A stretch of 5,658 nucleotides of DNA, taken from positions 1 through 5,658 of the forward strand of contig NZ_CAKTYH010000120.1 of the NCBI RefSeq assembly GCF_934632265.1, written 5' to 3'. The notes beneath the pieces are model-generated. The model was not told where the DNA came from. It worked only from the letters and a program-made list of their open reading frames with translations, and did not search any database. The DNA comes from an uncultured Senegalimassilia sp. Lineage in GTDB: Bacteria > Actinomycetota > Coriobacteriia > Coriobacteriales > Eggerthellaceae. A program made the position numbers and the translations under genes. This document shows positions 5,540-5,658 of this stretch, piece after piece; position 1 is the first letter of the stretch, and every line of letters starts with the position of its first letter.

Positions 5540-5545
5540 CTGAGT

Positions 5546-5551
5546 CTCCTT
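5546..5551 (-). promoter_or_regulatory. Ribosome binding site that decides the phosphatase start
   Basis: Read on the minus strand this is AAGGAG within AGAAGGAGA, six bases before the ATG at 5539. It rules out the upstream in-frame TTG at 5581 as the main start. Confidence 0.8.
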
Positions 5552-5582
5552 CTCTTCCAAGTTTCCGCCTTTCCCATGCAAT

Positions 5583-5604
5583 AGCGCCCGGGACCCCGGG
5601 CGCT
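5583..5604. other. GC-rich hairpin upstream of the phosphatase gene
   Basis: AGCGCCCGG (5583-5591) pairs with CCGGGCGCT (5596-5604) around a GACC loop. On the plus strand it is followed by TTTCCCTT, a weak terminator-like tail, but no plus-strand gene needs it. On the minus strand no T-run follows. It could be the terminator of a minus-strand gene lying to the right of the window, or a structure in the phosphatase leader; the sequence does not decide. Confidence 0.5.
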
Positions 5605-5658
5605 TTCCCTTGCAGCACGTTTTGCGCGCCGCAAACCGTTTCGTTAATCCCCGTAGTT
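5605..5658. other. Right-edge noncoding sequence with small inverted repeat
   Basis: No gene is seen. TTTGCG (5621-5626) and CGCAAA (5630-5635) form a 6-bp inverted repeat with a 3-base centre, and a short palindromic AAACCGTTT follows at 5633-5641. Such symmetry could be an operator for the phosphatase gene, but no clear promoter boxes were found to anchor it. Confidence 0.25.

Noticed and set aside
5540..5581. Longer phosphatase starting at TTG 5581
   Set aside because: It adds 14 hydrophilic residues before the family's usual N-terminus and has no Shine-Dalgarno site, whereas ATG 5539 has AAGGAG at ideal spacing.
4652..5584. A 310-codon open frame on the plus strand opposite the phosphatase gene
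   Set aside because: The minus strand encodes a complete histidine phosphatase with all catalytic motifs; the plus frame starts inside repeat copy B and has no recognisable domain or Shine-Dalgarno site.
1..5658. CRISPR array, tRNA, rRNA or complete insertion sequence
   Set aside because: No regularly spaced repeats, no cloverleaf-like segment and no transposase frame were found. The only dispersed repeat has two copies 2.36 kb apart.

Overview
The window is GC-rich and compact. Its codons strongly favour G or C in third position, Shine-Dalgarno sites are clear, and GC-rich hairpin terminators follow genes. The protein set (a DUF4012 membrane protein with a Gln/Pro/Tyr/Gly-rich cytoplasmic tail, and a long membrane-anchored caspase-like protein) fits a high-GC Gram-positive. 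A gut-type Coriobacteriia/Eggerthellaceae actinobacterium is my best guess, but this is inference from style and gene content; no rRNA or other marker gene is present.

Layout: (1) 1-85, the last codons of an unidentified plus-strand gene, followed by a strong terminator at 173-202 and a gene-free stretch to 444. (2) 445-2208 (+), a 587-residue single-pass membrane protein with a caspase/CHAT/gingipain-like His-Cys core (H212, C282), a Ser-rich linker and a small C-terminal beta-type domain, closed by a terminator hairpin at 2229-2264. (3) 2283-2344, first copy of a ~62-bp dispersed repeat. (4) 2492-4576 (+), a 694-residue DUF4012 protein with its own candidate promoter and a terminator that is a perfect 32-bp palindrome (4604-4635). 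(5) 4644-4706, second copy of the repeat in the same orientation. (6) 4793-5539 (-), a histidine phosphatase (phosphoglycerate-mutase-like) gene convergent with the DUF4012 gene, with a GC-rich hairpin upstream of its ribosome binding site.

The three complete genes look like separate transcription units: two plus-strand genes each have a terminator and the third faces them. The two plus-strand genes both encode proteins predicted to be anchored by one N-terminal helix with a large domain outside the cell. That makes the middle of the window a cell-envelope region, but nothing here proves that they act together. The items most worth a second look are the membrane-anchored caspase-like protein and the paired dispersed repeats, each sitting just after a terminator and able to fold as a hairpin or pseudoknot.
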